From Emticicia sp. BO119 (GTDB taxonomy: Bacteria > Bacteroidota > Bacteroidia > Cytophagales > Spirosomataceae), in assembly GCF_013912375.1 (NCBI RefSeq), contig NZ_JACETV010000002.1:682001-746000 (forward strand): a DNA stretch of 64,000 nucleotides. The letters run 5' to 3'. Each line of letters begins with the position of its first letter. The stretch's first letter is position 1. The position numbers and the translations under genes are program-made. Shown one piece after another: positions 25,589-34,319 of the stretch. Under the pieces are notes generated by a model, which was not told the DNA's origin, did not search any database, and worked only from the letters and a program-made list of their open reading frames with translations.

Positions 25589-28006
25589 TTATTTATACAA
25601 ATCAGGAAATTCTTTTGGTTTTGCCTCGTGCATGACTTCATAAACCGCATCAAAAATAGTTTCTGCATTCGGTTTCGAGAAATAATCTCCATCGGCTGCA
25701 TAGGCAGGTCTATGCGCTTGTGCGGCAATCGCTTTCGGAGCAGAATCTAACCAACGGTAGGCTTGTTGCCCGTCAAGCACCTCCTGCATCATAAAGGCCG
25801 AAGCACCACCCGGAACATCTTCATCAGCAAATATCACTCGATTAGTTTTCTTGATTGATTCAACAATGCTATGGTTAATATCAAAAGGCAGTAATGACTG
25901 CACATCTATTACTTCTGCATGAATCCCTACTTGCGCAAGCTGATTAGCAGCCTCCATCACAATCCGGCACATGGAACCATAGGTAACTATGGTTATGTCT
26001 TCCCCTTTTCTCAGAATTTCAGGTATTCCCAGAGGTACACAAACCTCCGAAAGGTTTTTCGGCATTTTTTCCTTGATACGATACCCATTCAGGCACTCAA
26101 TAATCAGTGCTGGGTCATCGCCTTTCAGAATAGTATTATAAAACCCGGCAGCTTGTACAAAGTTGCGGGGCACCAATACATGGATTCCCCGTAAAGAGCC
26201 TAACATGGCAGACATTGGCGAACCCGAGTGCCAGATACCCTCTAAGCGATGTCCGCGTGTACGGATAATCAATGGTGCTAACTGACCACCCACTGTGCGG
26301 TAGCGAAGCGAGGCCAGATCATCAGTCAATGTGGCTAAAGCATAATAGATATAGTCAAAATACTGAATCTCCACAATGGGGCGTAAGCCTCTCATGGCAG
26401 CTCCGATACCTTGTCCGATAATAGTCGTTTCACGAATCCCCGTATCTGTTACACGCAGGTCTCCATATTTTTCCTGCAATCCGGCAAACCCCTGGTTTAC
26501 ATCACCTATTTTTCCAACGTCTTCGCCAAGTGCAAATACTCTTGGGTCACGGTTAAGCAAAAGGTCAAAATAAGTATTAATAATTTCACGGCCATCTACA
26601 CCCAAACCTTGCTCATCGTATTCAGGAGCAACTCTTTTGACAAACATAGGTGAGGTTGGGTATTCACTCACCAAATGAGTGTTATATCTTTCTTTATTTT
26701 CTGCAGCGGTCTGCTCAAGCCAGCTGAGAATAGCTTTTTTAGCTGGAATTTGTTCCTGACGTATAATTACAAGAGCCTTCTTAACAAGGCTTATAAGCTC
26801 TCTGCGGACAGGATTCGGGGTGTGTTCTAACTCTTCTCTTAACTTAGCTATATCCGCAGATTGTTTACTTTCTGCTCCCGCCTTTTTCAATAGTTGCAAA
26901 GCATTATCAATATCAGGCTTTATTGAGTTCCTGTATGCTGCCCAGGCTGCATTACGAGATTTTTGTGCAGTTTCTTTTGCTTTAATTTCAATTCCTTTTA
27001 TCTCCTCTTCAGTAGCATAGCCATTCGATACAATCCATTCTCTTAAGTGAAGATTACAGTCATATTCATGCTCAAAATTTAAACGTTCTTTTGATTTATA
27101 ACGCTCATGTGAGCCGGAAGTGGAGTGCCCTAACTGTTGGGTTACTTCTATTACATGCACTAAAACCGGAACGTGCTCGTCCCGTGCATAACGTGCCGCC
27201 TGCTGATAGGTATCTATTAACTCGGTATAATTCCAGGCACGGGCTACCATGATTTCGATGCCATTAGAGCCATCTTTTCTCTGGAATCCGGCCAATGCCT
27301 CTGAAATACTGCTTTTGGTTGTCTGATATTCAATCGGAACAGAGATTCCATAACCATCGTCCCACACAGAAAAAATAACAGGTATCTGTAATACTCCTGC
27401 CGCATTGATTGACTCAAAAAACATACCTTGCGAGGTCGAGGCATCACCTATAGTGGCAAAACATACTTCGTTTCCTTTCCTTGAAAATTGAGTAAGGTAT
27501 TGTAATTCAGGGTTTTGTCTGAATAGCTTGGAAGCATAAGCCAGTCCTATAGAACGAGGCATTTGTCCTGCTGTAGACGAAACATCACTGACAGTATTGT
27601 ATAATTCAGTCTGATTGAGCCATTCTCCGTTCTCATCAATCCACCTGTTTCCGTAGTGTGCGTTCATAGAACGCCCGGCAGAAAACGGATCATGAGCAAT
27701 ATCGGGATGGGCATATAATTGAGCGAAGAATTGTTGCCAGCTAAGACCACCAACAGCAGCTAAAAATGTTTGATCACGATAGTATCCTGAGCGAAAATCG
27801 CCTTTTCTGAATACTTTAGACATGGCTATCTGAGCCAGTTCTTTGCCATCACCGAATACCCCGAAATTAGCCCGGCCCATAAATACATCTTTCCGGCCGA
27901 TAATACTAACCTCACGGCTTTCGCAGGCAATGCGGTAGTCATTTAAAACTTCTTCTTTAGTTAATAAAACATCTGTTGAGGTAATTAGGTCTGATGCTCC
28001 AGTCAT
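25589..28006 (-). CDS. Fused alpha-beta E1 subunit of a 2-oxoacid dehydrogenase complex
   Basis: An 805-residue fusion of E1 alpha (about residues 1-350) and E1 beta (about 460-805). The alpha part has the thiamine diphosphate segment GDASTSQGMFFESINAAG followed by WDDGYGIS, where the classic GDG...N ends are GDA and D. The beta part has EDVGKIGDVNQGFAGL and GIGAAMRGLRPIVEIQYFDYI. Such fusions in Bacteroidota are branched-chain or pyruvate-type E1s that decarboxylate a 2-oxo acid and pass the acyl group to lipoyl-E2. No E2 or E3 gene lies in this window. It is single, with a regulatory-looking repeat upstream and its own terminator. Confidence 0.9.
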   Translation of the reverse strand: MTGASDLITSTDVLLTKEEVLNDYRIACESREVSIIGRKDVFMGRANFGVFGDGKELAQIAMSKVFRKGDFRSGYYRDQTFLAAVGGLSWQQFFAQLYAHPDIAHDPFSAGRSMNAHYGNRWIDENGEWLNQTELYNTVSDVSSTAGQMPRSIGLAYASKLFRQNPELQYLTQFSRKGNEVCFATIGDASTSQGMFFESINAAGVLQIPVIFSVWDDGYGISVPIEYQTTKSSISEALAGFQRKDGSNGIEIMVARAWNYTELIDTYQQAARYARDEHVPVLVHVIEVTQQLGHSTSGSHERYKSKERLNFEHEYDCNLHLREWIVSNGYATEEEIKGIEIKAKETAQKSRNAAWAAYRNSIKPDIDNALQLLKKAGAESKQSADIAKLREELEHTPNPVRRELISLVKKALVIIRQEQIPAKKAILSWLEQTAAENKERYNTHLVSEYPTSPMFVKRVAPEYDEQGLGVDGREIINTYFDLLLNRDPRVFALGEDVGKIGDVNQGFAGLQEKYGDLRVTDTGIRETTIIGQGIGAAMRGLRPIVEIQYFDYIYYALATLTDDLASLRYRTVGGQLAPLIIRTRGHRLEGIWHSGSPMSAMLGSLRGIHVLVPRNFVQAAGFYNTILKGDDPALIIECLNGYRIKEKMPKNLSEVCVPLGIPEILRKGEDITIVTYGSMCRIVMEAANQLAQVGIHAEVIDVQSLLPFDINHSIVESIKKTNRVIFADEDVPGGASAFMMQEVLDGQQAYRWLDSAPKAIAAQAHRPAYAADGDYFSKPNAETIFDAVYEVMHEAKPKEFPDLYK

Positions 28007-28073
28007 GCTTTCAATTTTGAATGGTTAAAATGGGAAGGCGAATCCATACAAAAAATTGTAAATATACCTTACT

Positions 28074-28112
28074 CAACTAATAAAACTGAAATTAGTTGTC
28101 ATACTAACTAAT
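28074..28112. promoter_or_regulatory. Three AACTAAT repeats upstream of the E1 gene
   Basis: CAACTAAT at 28074-28081 and its inverse ATTAGTTG at 28091-28098 form a palindrome with a 9-bp spacer. A third AACTAAT follows at 28106-28112. The spacing of about 15-16 bp between centres and the place 70-105 bp upstream of the E1 start suggest an operator. No regulator can be assigned. Confidence 0.45.
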
Positions 28113-28288
28113 TATGATGTAAAGTTAAAGAAAATATTTCTTTTTCAAAAAAAACCAAGCACGAAAGAACTTTGTTAATGAGTTGTTAAATATTTGGTAT
28201 ATATATAGTATTTATTATTTATTTGCGTTGGAAATAAGCTTTACTAATAAAACAGAATTTATTTTTAACTTTAAATTATTCAAATCTA

Positions 28289-28717
28289 ATGAAAAAATTA
28301 ATTTCAACGATTGCGGTAGTTTTTGCGTTTGTAGCTGCCGTACAAGCTCAAGGAGTATTAAAATTCAATAAAGAAGTACATGATTTCGGTAAAGTATCTG
28401 AAGGTCCATTAGCAACTTACAGCTTTGAAGTTACAAATACTGGTACTGCTCCGGTTGTCATCTCAAACGCTGCTGCTTCTTGTGGCTGTACTACACCAGA
28501 GTGGTCAAAAGACCCAATCATGCCAGGTGCTAAAAGTACTATCAAAGTAGGCTATAACACATCGGGTCGCCCGGGTGCATTTACAAAAACAATTACTGTT
28601 ACAAGCAACGCTGAAAACGCCACAGTAATCTTAACTATTAAAGGCGAAGTTACTGCTCCATCAGCAGCACCTGCCAACGCTCCTGCTTCATCACCAAACG
28701 GAAAGAAAAAAGTATAA
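28289..28717 (+). CDS. DUF1573 secreted protein
   Basis: A 142-residue protein with signal peptide (MKKLISTIAVVFAFVAAVQAQ) and one Ig-like DUF1573 domain: FNKEVHDFGKVSEGPLATYSFEVTNTG, then the pair Cys-Gly-Cys in SCGCTTPEW, and a C-terminal Ala/Pro/Ser-rich tail ending in NGKKKV. DUF1573 proteins are abundant envelope proteins of unknown role in Bacteroidota. Codon choice looks strongly biased, which suggests high expression. It is single, with a strong terminator. Confidence 0.9.
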   Translation: MKKLISTIAVVFAFVAAVQAQGVLKFNKEVHDFGKVSEGPLATYSFEVTNTGTAPVVISNAAASCGCTTPEWSKDPIMPGAKSTIKVGYNTSGRPGAFTKTITVTSNAENATVILTIKGEVTAPSAAPANAPASSPNGKKKV

Positions 28718-28743
28718 TTCCAGAAAATATATTCTTTTCTCAG

Positions 28744-28776
28744 GAAGCCATCTGCTTATAAGCAGATGGCTTCTTT
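28744..28776 (+). terminator. Terminator of the DUF1573 gene
   Basis: A perfect 13-bp stem, GAAGCCATCTGCT with AGCAGATGGCTTC, and a 4-nt loop TATA, followed by a short T run. It starts 26 bp after the stop. Confidence 0.88.
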
Positions 28777-28834
28777 GCGTTCCGGCGTTAAGGAACGATA
28801 AATTTTTAATTTCGTACCTGCTGGACTTGCCAAA

Positions 28835-29089
28835 ATGAAAAAAAATATCGAATATCGAATTGGGAACTGTTTCATGAAATAAGAACCTGACGCTTATATT
28901 TTACCAGATAAAACGGTTCGGTTTCTATTATTCAGACAAAGAAGCCACAGATGAGAATATTTATACGTAGTACACCGGATGATACACCCACCGTTTGAGC
29001 CCGCCGATGAATACAAAAAATACCTCTCGGAGGTAAGCCATTTCATTCTTTTAGGTGAGAAAAATTATATAAAAAAGGTTCACGGATAA
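28835..29089 (+). pseudogene. Degraded short protein gene with stop and frameshifts
   Basis: Reading from ATG at 28835 (MKKNIEYRIGNCFMK) there is an in-frame TAA, after which the same frame continues EPDAYILPDKTVRF. The sense then moves to other frames: FYYSDKEATDENIY, IRSTPDDTPTV, and EPADEYKKYLSEVSHFILLG up to EKNYIKKVHG and a stop at 29087-29089. The pieces join to one plausible protein of about 83 residues, with at least one stop and three shifts; for instance removing one T in the GTTTGAG run near 28994 restores TVEPADEY. I do not recognise the family. It lies in a 774-bp gap. Confidence 0.55.
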
Positions 29090-29114
29090 GCATTTGATAA
29101 ATTTTGTGTTAAAA

Positions 29115-29165
29115 ATGGACAAAACATTTAGTCGTCAACAAAACGTTTTGTCATCAACAAAGTAA
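29115..29165 (+). CDS. Small ORF, 16 residues, sharing its N-terminus with the next small ORF
   Basis: ATG at 29115 opens MDKTFSRQQNVLSSTK and stops at 29165. The DNA and protein start match those of the ORF at 29313 (MDKTFEHQQNLV), with differences at both synonymous and non-synonymous positions. It may be a leader peptide, a truncated duplicate or chance decay of a duplicated segment. No function can be given. Confidence 0.3.
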   Translation: MDKTFSRQQNVLSSTK

Positions 29166-29312
29166 CTGATAGGTCATTTCAATCTTACTTTAGCTTTAAA
29201 ATTTATGCTGAAATTACACTTTGTCGTACATTTTTTTAGAATTAGTAGTAGCAGATCTGGATTCTTGCTATTGAGAAACATTGTACAACTTTTGTTTAAT
29301 TGTGGCGTTAGC

Positions 29313-29495
29313 ATGGACAAAACGTTTGAACATCAACAAAACCTTGTAGCCTGTCTGCACGGGAATTGTATGAATAAACCAATTTCCGTTTTTTTGATTT
29401 TTGACAGCCAGACGAAAATGAAACGGTCTGCCTCGTGGTTACTGTTATTCTTTCCCGATTCAATAAAACATAAACTAAAAGCCCGATCCTTATGA
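29313..29495 (+). CDS. Small ORF overlapping the ATP-grasp gene start
   Basis: A 60-residue ORF from MDKTFEHQQNLV; an in-frame ATG at 29205 would extend it by 36 residues. Its TGA overlaps the ATP-grasp ATG in the sequence ATGA (29492-29495), the usual sign of translational coupling. The C-terminal half is basic with a hydrophobic patch (SWLLLFFP). No family recognised. The matching start of the upstream 16-residue ORF suggests that a unit was duplicated here. It could be a coupled leader or a chance frame. Confidence 0.35.
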   Translation: MDKTFEHQQNLVACLHGNCMNKPISVFLIFDSQTKMKRSASWLLLFFPDSIKHKLKARSL

Positions 29496-30697
29496 ATTTT
29501 CTTTGTATCTGTACTTACTATAAAGGAATGGAGTTCCTGAAATCCTGTAAAGCAGAAGGAAATACCGTTTATCTCTTGACCAATAAAAAGTTAGAAAGTA
29601 AGGCCTGGCCGTGGGAGTCGATAGACGAAACGTTCTATTTAGAAAACATTGATAATAATTTTGATACTTATGCCAATATTATTAAAGGATTGGCACATCT
29701 GATGCGCAGCAAGAAGATAGACCGTGTTGTAGCATTAGATGATTTTGATGTAGAAAAAGCCGCTTTGACCCGCGAGCATTTCAGAATACCTGGTATGGGG
29801 CAGACAACCGCCCGTTATTTCCGGGATAAACTGGCCATGCGTGTTCAGGCATTGTCTGCTGGGATTAATGTTCCGCCATTCAGTCCGCTTTTTCATGACG
29901 TTGATATCACCGAATATCTTCAGGCTACTTCTGCTCCCTGGGTAATTAAGCCACGCTCGGAAGCATCGGCAGCGGGTATCAAAAAAGTACATAGTTTTCA
30001 GGAAGCCTGGGATACGATTCATAGTTTAGGAGAAGAAAGACACAATTATCTGATTGAGCAGTTCAAGCCCGGAGATGTGTATCATATAGATGCACTCACG
30101 GTTGGTGGAAAAGTGATTTTTTCAAGATGTAGCCAATACCTGAACACTCCTTTTGAAGTAGCACACGGAGGAGGAATCTTCCGTTCTGTTACGGTAGAAC
30201 ATAATTCAAAAGATGAGAAGGCACTGAAAAAACTGAACGAGCAAGTGATGAAAGCCTTTGGCATGAAATTCAGTGCCTCGCATACTGAAGCTATCAAGTG
30301 TTATGAAGATGGTAAGTTTTATTTTTTAGAAACAGCTTCAAGAGTAGGAGGGGCTAATCTGGCCGAAATGGTTGAATACTCATCAGGGATTAACTTATGG
30401 CGCGAATGGGCCAGAATAGAAACAGCAGTTGCTACTGGGGGGGCTTACGAACTACCTCCGGTTGATGATTATTATTCAGGCATTATTATCTCTTTATCTT
30501 CTCACCAATGGCCTGATTATGCACCATTTAATGATCCTGAGATAGTATGGAAAATGAATGATGAATATCACATAGGCTTAATTGTTCGCTCAAAAAGCCG
30601 CGAAAGGGTTATGGAACTCATGGAAAAATATGCTATCATGATTCGGGATTTGGGTTATCATGCCTCTGCCCCCGCACCCGACAAACCAGTACACTAA
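29492..30697 (+). CDS. ATP-grasp domain ligase
   Basis: A 401-residue ATP-grasp protein. An N-terminal pre-ATP-grasp domain (FLCICTYYKGMEFLKSCKAEGN) is followed by RDKLAMRVQALSAGINVPPF, APWVIKPRSEASAAGIKKV (ATP-binding Lys), LIEQFKPGDVYHIDALTVGG and the metal-ligand region KFYFLETASRVGGANLAEMVE. The family joins a carboxylate to an amine or other nucleophile through an acyl phosphate, as in carnosine synthase-like or peptide ligases. It is 65 bp upstream of a glutamine-synthetase-like ligase and a GntP permease on the same strand. Substrates unknown. Confidence 0.87.
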   Translation: MNFLCICTYYKGMEFLKSCKAEGNTVYLLTNKKLESKAWPWESIDETFYLENIDNNFDTYANIIKGLAHLMRSKKIDRVVALDDFDVEKAALTREHFRIPGMGQTTARYFRDKLAMRVQALSAGINVPPFSPLFHDVDITEYLQATSAPWVIKPRSEASAAGIKKVHSFQEAWDTIHSLGEERHNYLIEQFKPGDVYHIDALTVGGKVIFSRCSQYLNTPFEVAHGGGIFRSVTVEHNSKDEKALKKLNEQVMKAFGMKFSASHTEAIKCYEDGKFYFLETASRVGGANLAEMVEYSSGINLWREWARIETAVATGGAYELPPVDDYYSGIIISLSSHQWPDYAPFNDPEIVWKMNDEYHIGLIVRSKSRERVMELMEKYAIMIRDLGYHASAPAPDKPVH

Positions 30698-30762
30698 TAG
30701 TACGATTACCTGATTGCTCGTATATAAAGAGTGCAGAACCATCTATAATTCAACACCTGAAT

Positions 30763-32112
30763 ATGACTACACAAGAAATAATTGACTATGTAAATTCACA
30801 CCCATCAGGAAAAGTGAAACTGGCAGTTGCCGATATTGATGGTATTTTAAGAGGTAAGTATATCAGTAAACAAAAGTTCCTTTCTGTAATTGAGGGAGAT
30901 TTAGGCTTTTGCGATGTAGTAATGGGCTGGGATATGGCCGATGTCTGCTATGACAATACTGATTTTACAGGCTGGCATTCAGGTTATCCTGATGCCAAAG
31001 TCAAATTAGATTTATCAACTTTCCGCAAAGTTCCCTGGGAGAATGATGTTCCTTTTTTCTTAGGCGAGTTTATTGAAGAGGCTGCCGAAATATGTCCAAG
31101 AAATTTATTGAAGCGGGTAACAGAGCAAACAGAGCAGGCAGGTTTTAAACCATTCTTCTCACAGGAGTTTGAATGGTTTAATTTTGAAGAAACACCTGTT
31201 TCAGCAAATGCCAAAGACTTCCAGAATCTTACCCCAATGACTCCGGGTATGTTTGGCTACTCAATTCTGAGAAGTACACTAAAAAATGATTATATGACGG
31301 CTCTATTTGAGCACCTGGCCAAATTTGATGTGCCGCTCGAAGGACTACACACCGAAACCGGCCCGGGTGTCTATGAAGCTGCCATTACTTACTCTGATGT
31401 ATTGACTGCCGCCGATAGAGCTTTACTCTTTAAAACTTCAGTAAAGGAAATTGCCTATCAGCAAGGCATTATGGCCACCTTTATGGCAAAAATCAATGAA
31501 AACTTACCCGGTTGTAGTGGACACGTTCACCAGAGCCTTTGGGATGCTGATTCCAGAACTAATCTCTTTTATGACGAAAAGGCACCTGATCATATAAGTG
31601 AACTCATGCAAAGCTATATGGCCGGGCAATTATTTTGCTTGCCACATATCTTGCCGATGGTTGCCCCCACTATCAATAGCTATAAGCGTCTGGTTGAAGG
31701 AGCATGGGCACCAACAACCCTGACCTGGGCAGTAGATAACCGCACTGTAGCTTTACGAGCCTTACCTATCAGCAAGAAATCATGCCGGATTGAAACCCGC
31801 GTAGTAGGCTCTGATACAAACCCTTATCTGGCGATTGCTGCCTGTTTAGCGGCAGGTCTCTATGGCATCCGTAAAAACTTAAAACTCAATCAACCTGCTA
31901 CGGTTGGCAATGGATATAGAGATATAAGCAATGGTATATTACCAAGAAATCTGGATGAGGCGACTAATACAATGAAAAATTCAGAAGTAGCAAAAGAATT
32001 GTTTGGCGAAAAATTCGTAGCCCATTTTACGCAAACCCGTGACTGGGAATGGCGCCAATACGCCAAAGTAGTAACTGACTGGGAGTTAAAAAGGTATTTT
32101 GAGATTGTTTAA
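30763..32112 (+). CDS. Glutamine-synthetase-family amide ligase
   Basis: A 449-residue member of the glutamine synthetase superfamily. It keeps the N-terminal AVADIDGILRGKYIS, active-site acids in SQEFEWFNF and HTETGPGVYEAAI, the ATP/His motif GCSGHVHQSLWD, NSYKRLVEGAWAPTTLTWAVDNR, and the C-terminal RIETRVVGSDTNPYLAIAA. It looks like PuuA/GlnT-type gamma-glutamyl-amine ligases rather than housekeeping GlnA, and the nearby genes are not nitrogen-assimilation genes. With an ATP-grasp ligase and a permease it may make or use a gamma-glutamyl or other amide compound (inference). The next gene begins 11 bp downstream. Confidence 0.86.
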   Translation: MTTQEIIDYVNSHPSGKVKLAVADIDGILRGKYISKQKFLSVIEGDLGFCDVVMGWDMADVCYDNTDFTGWHSGYPDAKVKLDLSTFRKVPWENDVPFFLGEFIEEAAEICPRNLLKRVTEQTEQAGFKPFFSQEFEWFNFEETPVSANAKDFQNLTPMTPGMFGYSILRSTLKNDYMTALFEHLAKFDVPLEGLHTETGPGVYEAAITYSDVLTAADRALLFKTSVKEIAYQQGIMATFMAKINENLPGCSGHVHQSLWDADSRTNLFYDEKAPDHISELMQSYMAGQLFCLPHILPMVAPTINSYKRLVEGAWAPTTLTWAVDNRTVALRALPISKKSCRIETRVVGSDTNPYLAIAACLAAGLYGIRKNLKLNQPATVGNGYRDISNGILPRNLDEATNTMKNSEVAKELFGEKFVAHFTQTRDWEWRQYAKVVTDWELKRYFEIV

Positions 32113-32123
32113 CCAAGCCCTAC

Positions 32124-33458
32124 ATGATTATACTTGTTGTTTTTCTGGCTATAGTTTTCATTATTCTGTCTTCGACCGTATTTAAATTACATCCCTTAAT
32201 AGGGTTACTATTAGCTGCTTTAGGAGTAGGCATCTTTGCTGGGCTTCCTATTGATAAACTGGCTGAGACCATTGGCAAAGGTTTTGGTGAACTGATGTCA
32301 AAGATTGGTTTAATGGTGATATTAGGCTGTGTAATAGGAGCGATATTAGATAAATCGGGTGCGGCCATTAAAGTAGCAGATATTATCCTGAAACTTTTTG
32401 GTGAAAAATATCCGTCATTTGCCATGTCGGTAATCGGAGCTCTTGTCGGGATTCCCGTTTTTTGTGATTCAGGGTTTATCATTCTGGCAAAGCTCAACAA
32501 AATTGTTGCAAAGAAAACAAATAAGCCTCTGGGTACAATTGCCATAGCGCTATCTGGTGGATTGTTTGCTACGCATACATTGGTACCCCCAACTCCCGGC
32601 CCGTTATCAGCAGCAGGTAATCTGAATCTGTCTCATGGTATAGGGTTAGTTATTCTGATAGGTTTGGTTGTTTCTGTTCCAAGCTTATTTTTATCAACCT
32701 GGTTTGCTCAGAAATACGCTAAAAATTTAGCCATTATTGAAGACCCCGAAGAAAACTGGAGTGATACACATCATAAAGTGCTTCCCAAAGGCTGGAAGGC
32801 TTTTATGCCAATTCTTTTGCCTATTTTATTAATTACCATCGCCTCATTTGCAAAAATATTGGAGGTAAACGAGACACTTACTAAATGGCTCGGTTTCTTA
32901 GGTAGTCCTTTAGTGTCTTTTCTGATAGCTATCTTTTTTTCTTACAGTTTATTTCCTGAAAAACCATTTGAGAAGATATTTGCCTGTTTTAAAAGCGGTA
33001 TAGAGCATTGTGGCACAACCCTGGTATTAGTAGGTGCAGGAGGAGCTTTCGGGGCTATACTAAAAGAAACTGCTTTGAAAGATATGGTAAGCGAATGGCT
33101 CGTAGCTAATCAAACTTCTGGTATAATATTCTTGTTGATTGCTTTTCTGGTAGCGGCGTTTTTCAAAACAGCTCAAGGCTCAACTACAACTTCAATGGTA
33201 CTGACTTCGGGTATTTTAGCTCCGTTGCTTGTGTCAATGGGTTTTTCAGAACCATTTGATCTGACATTATTAGTAATGGCCATTGGTAGTGGAGCCATGA
33301 CTGTTTCTCATGCCAACGATGCCTGGTTCTGGGTAGTATCACAATTTACAGGGCTAACCCAGAGCGATGCTTATCGCACTCATACAATTCTTTCGGGTTT
33401 GCAAGGCATAGCAAGTATTGTTATGGTCTGCCTGATTTATCTGTTATCTCACCTTTAA
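32124..33458 (+). CDS. GntP-family permease (gluconate/organic-acid:H+ symporter)
   Basis: A 444-residue membrane protein with about 12-14 hydrophobic helices. GntP family segments are PLIGLLLAALGVGIFAGLP, GIPVFCDSGFIILAKLNK, THTLVPPTPGPLSAA and KTAQGSTTTSMVLTSG. The family brings gluconate, glycerate or similar hydroxy acids across the inner membrane. It is 11 bp after the glutamine-synthetase-like gene, so it is probably in the same operon; its cargo may be the acid substrate (or a product) of the two ligases. The name gluconate permease should not be taken as proof of substrate. Confidence 0.92.
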   Translation: MIILVVFLAIVFIILSSTVFKLHPLIGLLLAALGVGIFAGLPIDKLAETIGKGFGELMSKIGLMVILGCVIGAILDKSGAAIKVADIILKLFGEKYPSFAMSVIGALVGIPVFCDSGFIILAKLNKIVAKKTNKPLGTIAIALSGGLFATHTLVPPTPGPLSAAGNLNLSHGIGLVILIGLVVSVPSLFLSTWFAQKYAKNLAIIEDPEENWSDTHHKVLPKGWKAFMPILLPILLITIASFAKILEVNETLTKWLGFLGSPLVSFLIAIFFSYSLFPEKPFEKIFACFKSGIEHCGTTLVLVGAGGAFGAILKETALKDMVSEWLVANQTSGIIFLLIAFLVAAFFKTAQGSTTTSMVLTSGILAPLLVSMGFSEPFDLTLLVMAIGSGAMTVSHANDAWFWVVSQFTGLTQSDAYRTHTILSGLQGIASIVMVCLIYLLSHL

Positions 33459-33541
33459 TTAAGTTATTTATATGCCTGAAACCTTTGTAACTAAATGAAC
33501 CATAATCGTGTTATAATGGTGATATATTGATAAACCCTGAA

Positions 33542-34234
33542 ATGGAAGAGGTTAGCAAATTAGATAAAATAATAGAAGCGAGAATGAAATTGAAATCTCG
33601 CTTTGAGGAGAAAATGAAAAACACCCCGTCGGTAGCAGATGATCGTCCGATGGGTAAAGGTGCTATTAACCGTCATGGTATGCCACAACTACCCGTTGGG
33701 CAGACTATCACCCAGAAATGGCCTGTATTAGATCTGGGTTATCATCCTGATATTTCGCTCGACCGTTGGCGTCTGACAGTAGATGGAGACGTAGAAAATC
33801 CTGTTGTATTGAAATGGGAAGACTTCATGGAGTTACCGCAAGTAGAAGACACCAGCGACTTTCATTGCGTAACTACCTGGTCGAAAATGGATATGGTTTG
33901 GAAAGGTGTGCGACTGATGGATATAGCGGCTTTAGTGCAGCCCAAAGAAACAGCCTCACACATCATGTGTTATGGATATGATACCTACACCACCAATGTA
34001 TCGATGGAAGAGGCATTGAAACCCGATGTATTATTAGCACATACCGTTTATGGCGAGCCATTAGCTAAAGAACATGGCGGGCCAGTAAGAATGATTACCC
34101 CACAATTATATGCATGGAAAGGCTCAAAATGGATAAAAAGAATTCAGTTTTTGCCAAAGAATAAATTGGGCTTCTGGGAGGAAAGAGGTTATTCTAATAC
34201 GGCATATCCCTGGAGAAATGATAGATATAGCTGA
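33542..34234 (+). CDS. Sulfite-oxidase-like molybdopterin oxidoreductase
   Basis: A 230-residue SUOX-fold protein (YuiH-like short form). The start is ATG at 33542; an in-frame TTG 15 bp upstream is less likely. The cofactor region is DFHCVTTWSKMDMVWKGV, with the conserved Cys that ligates molybdenum, followed by HIMCYGYDTYTTN and GGPVRMITPQLYAWKGSKW. There is no Tat signal, so it is probably cytoplasmic. Partner and substrate are unknown. It is separated by 83 bp from the permease and may be transcribed with it; the hairpin at 34257 ends the transcript. Confidence 0.88.
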   Translation: MEEVSKLDKIIEARMKLKSRFEEKMKNTPSVADDRPMGKGAINRHGMPQLPVGQTITQKWPVLDLGYHPDISLDRWRLTVDGDVENPVVLKWEDFMELPQVEDTSDFHCVTTWSKMDMVWKGVRLMDIAALVQPKETASHIMCYGYDTYTTNVSMEEALKPDVLLAHTVYGEPLAKEHGGPVRMITPQLYAWKGSKWIKRIQFLPKNKLGFWEERGYSNTAYPWRNDRYS

Positions 34235-34256
34235 TGGAATTTTATAAAGAAGGTAT

Positions 34257-34292
34257 AAAAAAGGAGTCACATAAACTATGCGACTCCTTTGT
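34257..34292. terminator. Bidirectional terminator, sulfite-oxidase-like gene and T9SS cargo gene
   Basis: AAAGGAGTC (34260-34268) pairs with GACTCCTTT (34282-34290), with CAT/ATG adding to the stem after one mismatch. A/T runs flank it on both sides. The two genes are convergent. Confidence 0.82.
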
Positions 34293-34319
34293 CGTTCTAA
34301 CCTTTATAAATCTGATAAA

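Noticed and set aside
29205-29312. Upstream extension of the small ORF before the ATP-grasp gene
   Set aside because: The 36 extra residues are hydrophobic low-complexity and have no counterpart in the twin ORF, which begins at MDKTF.
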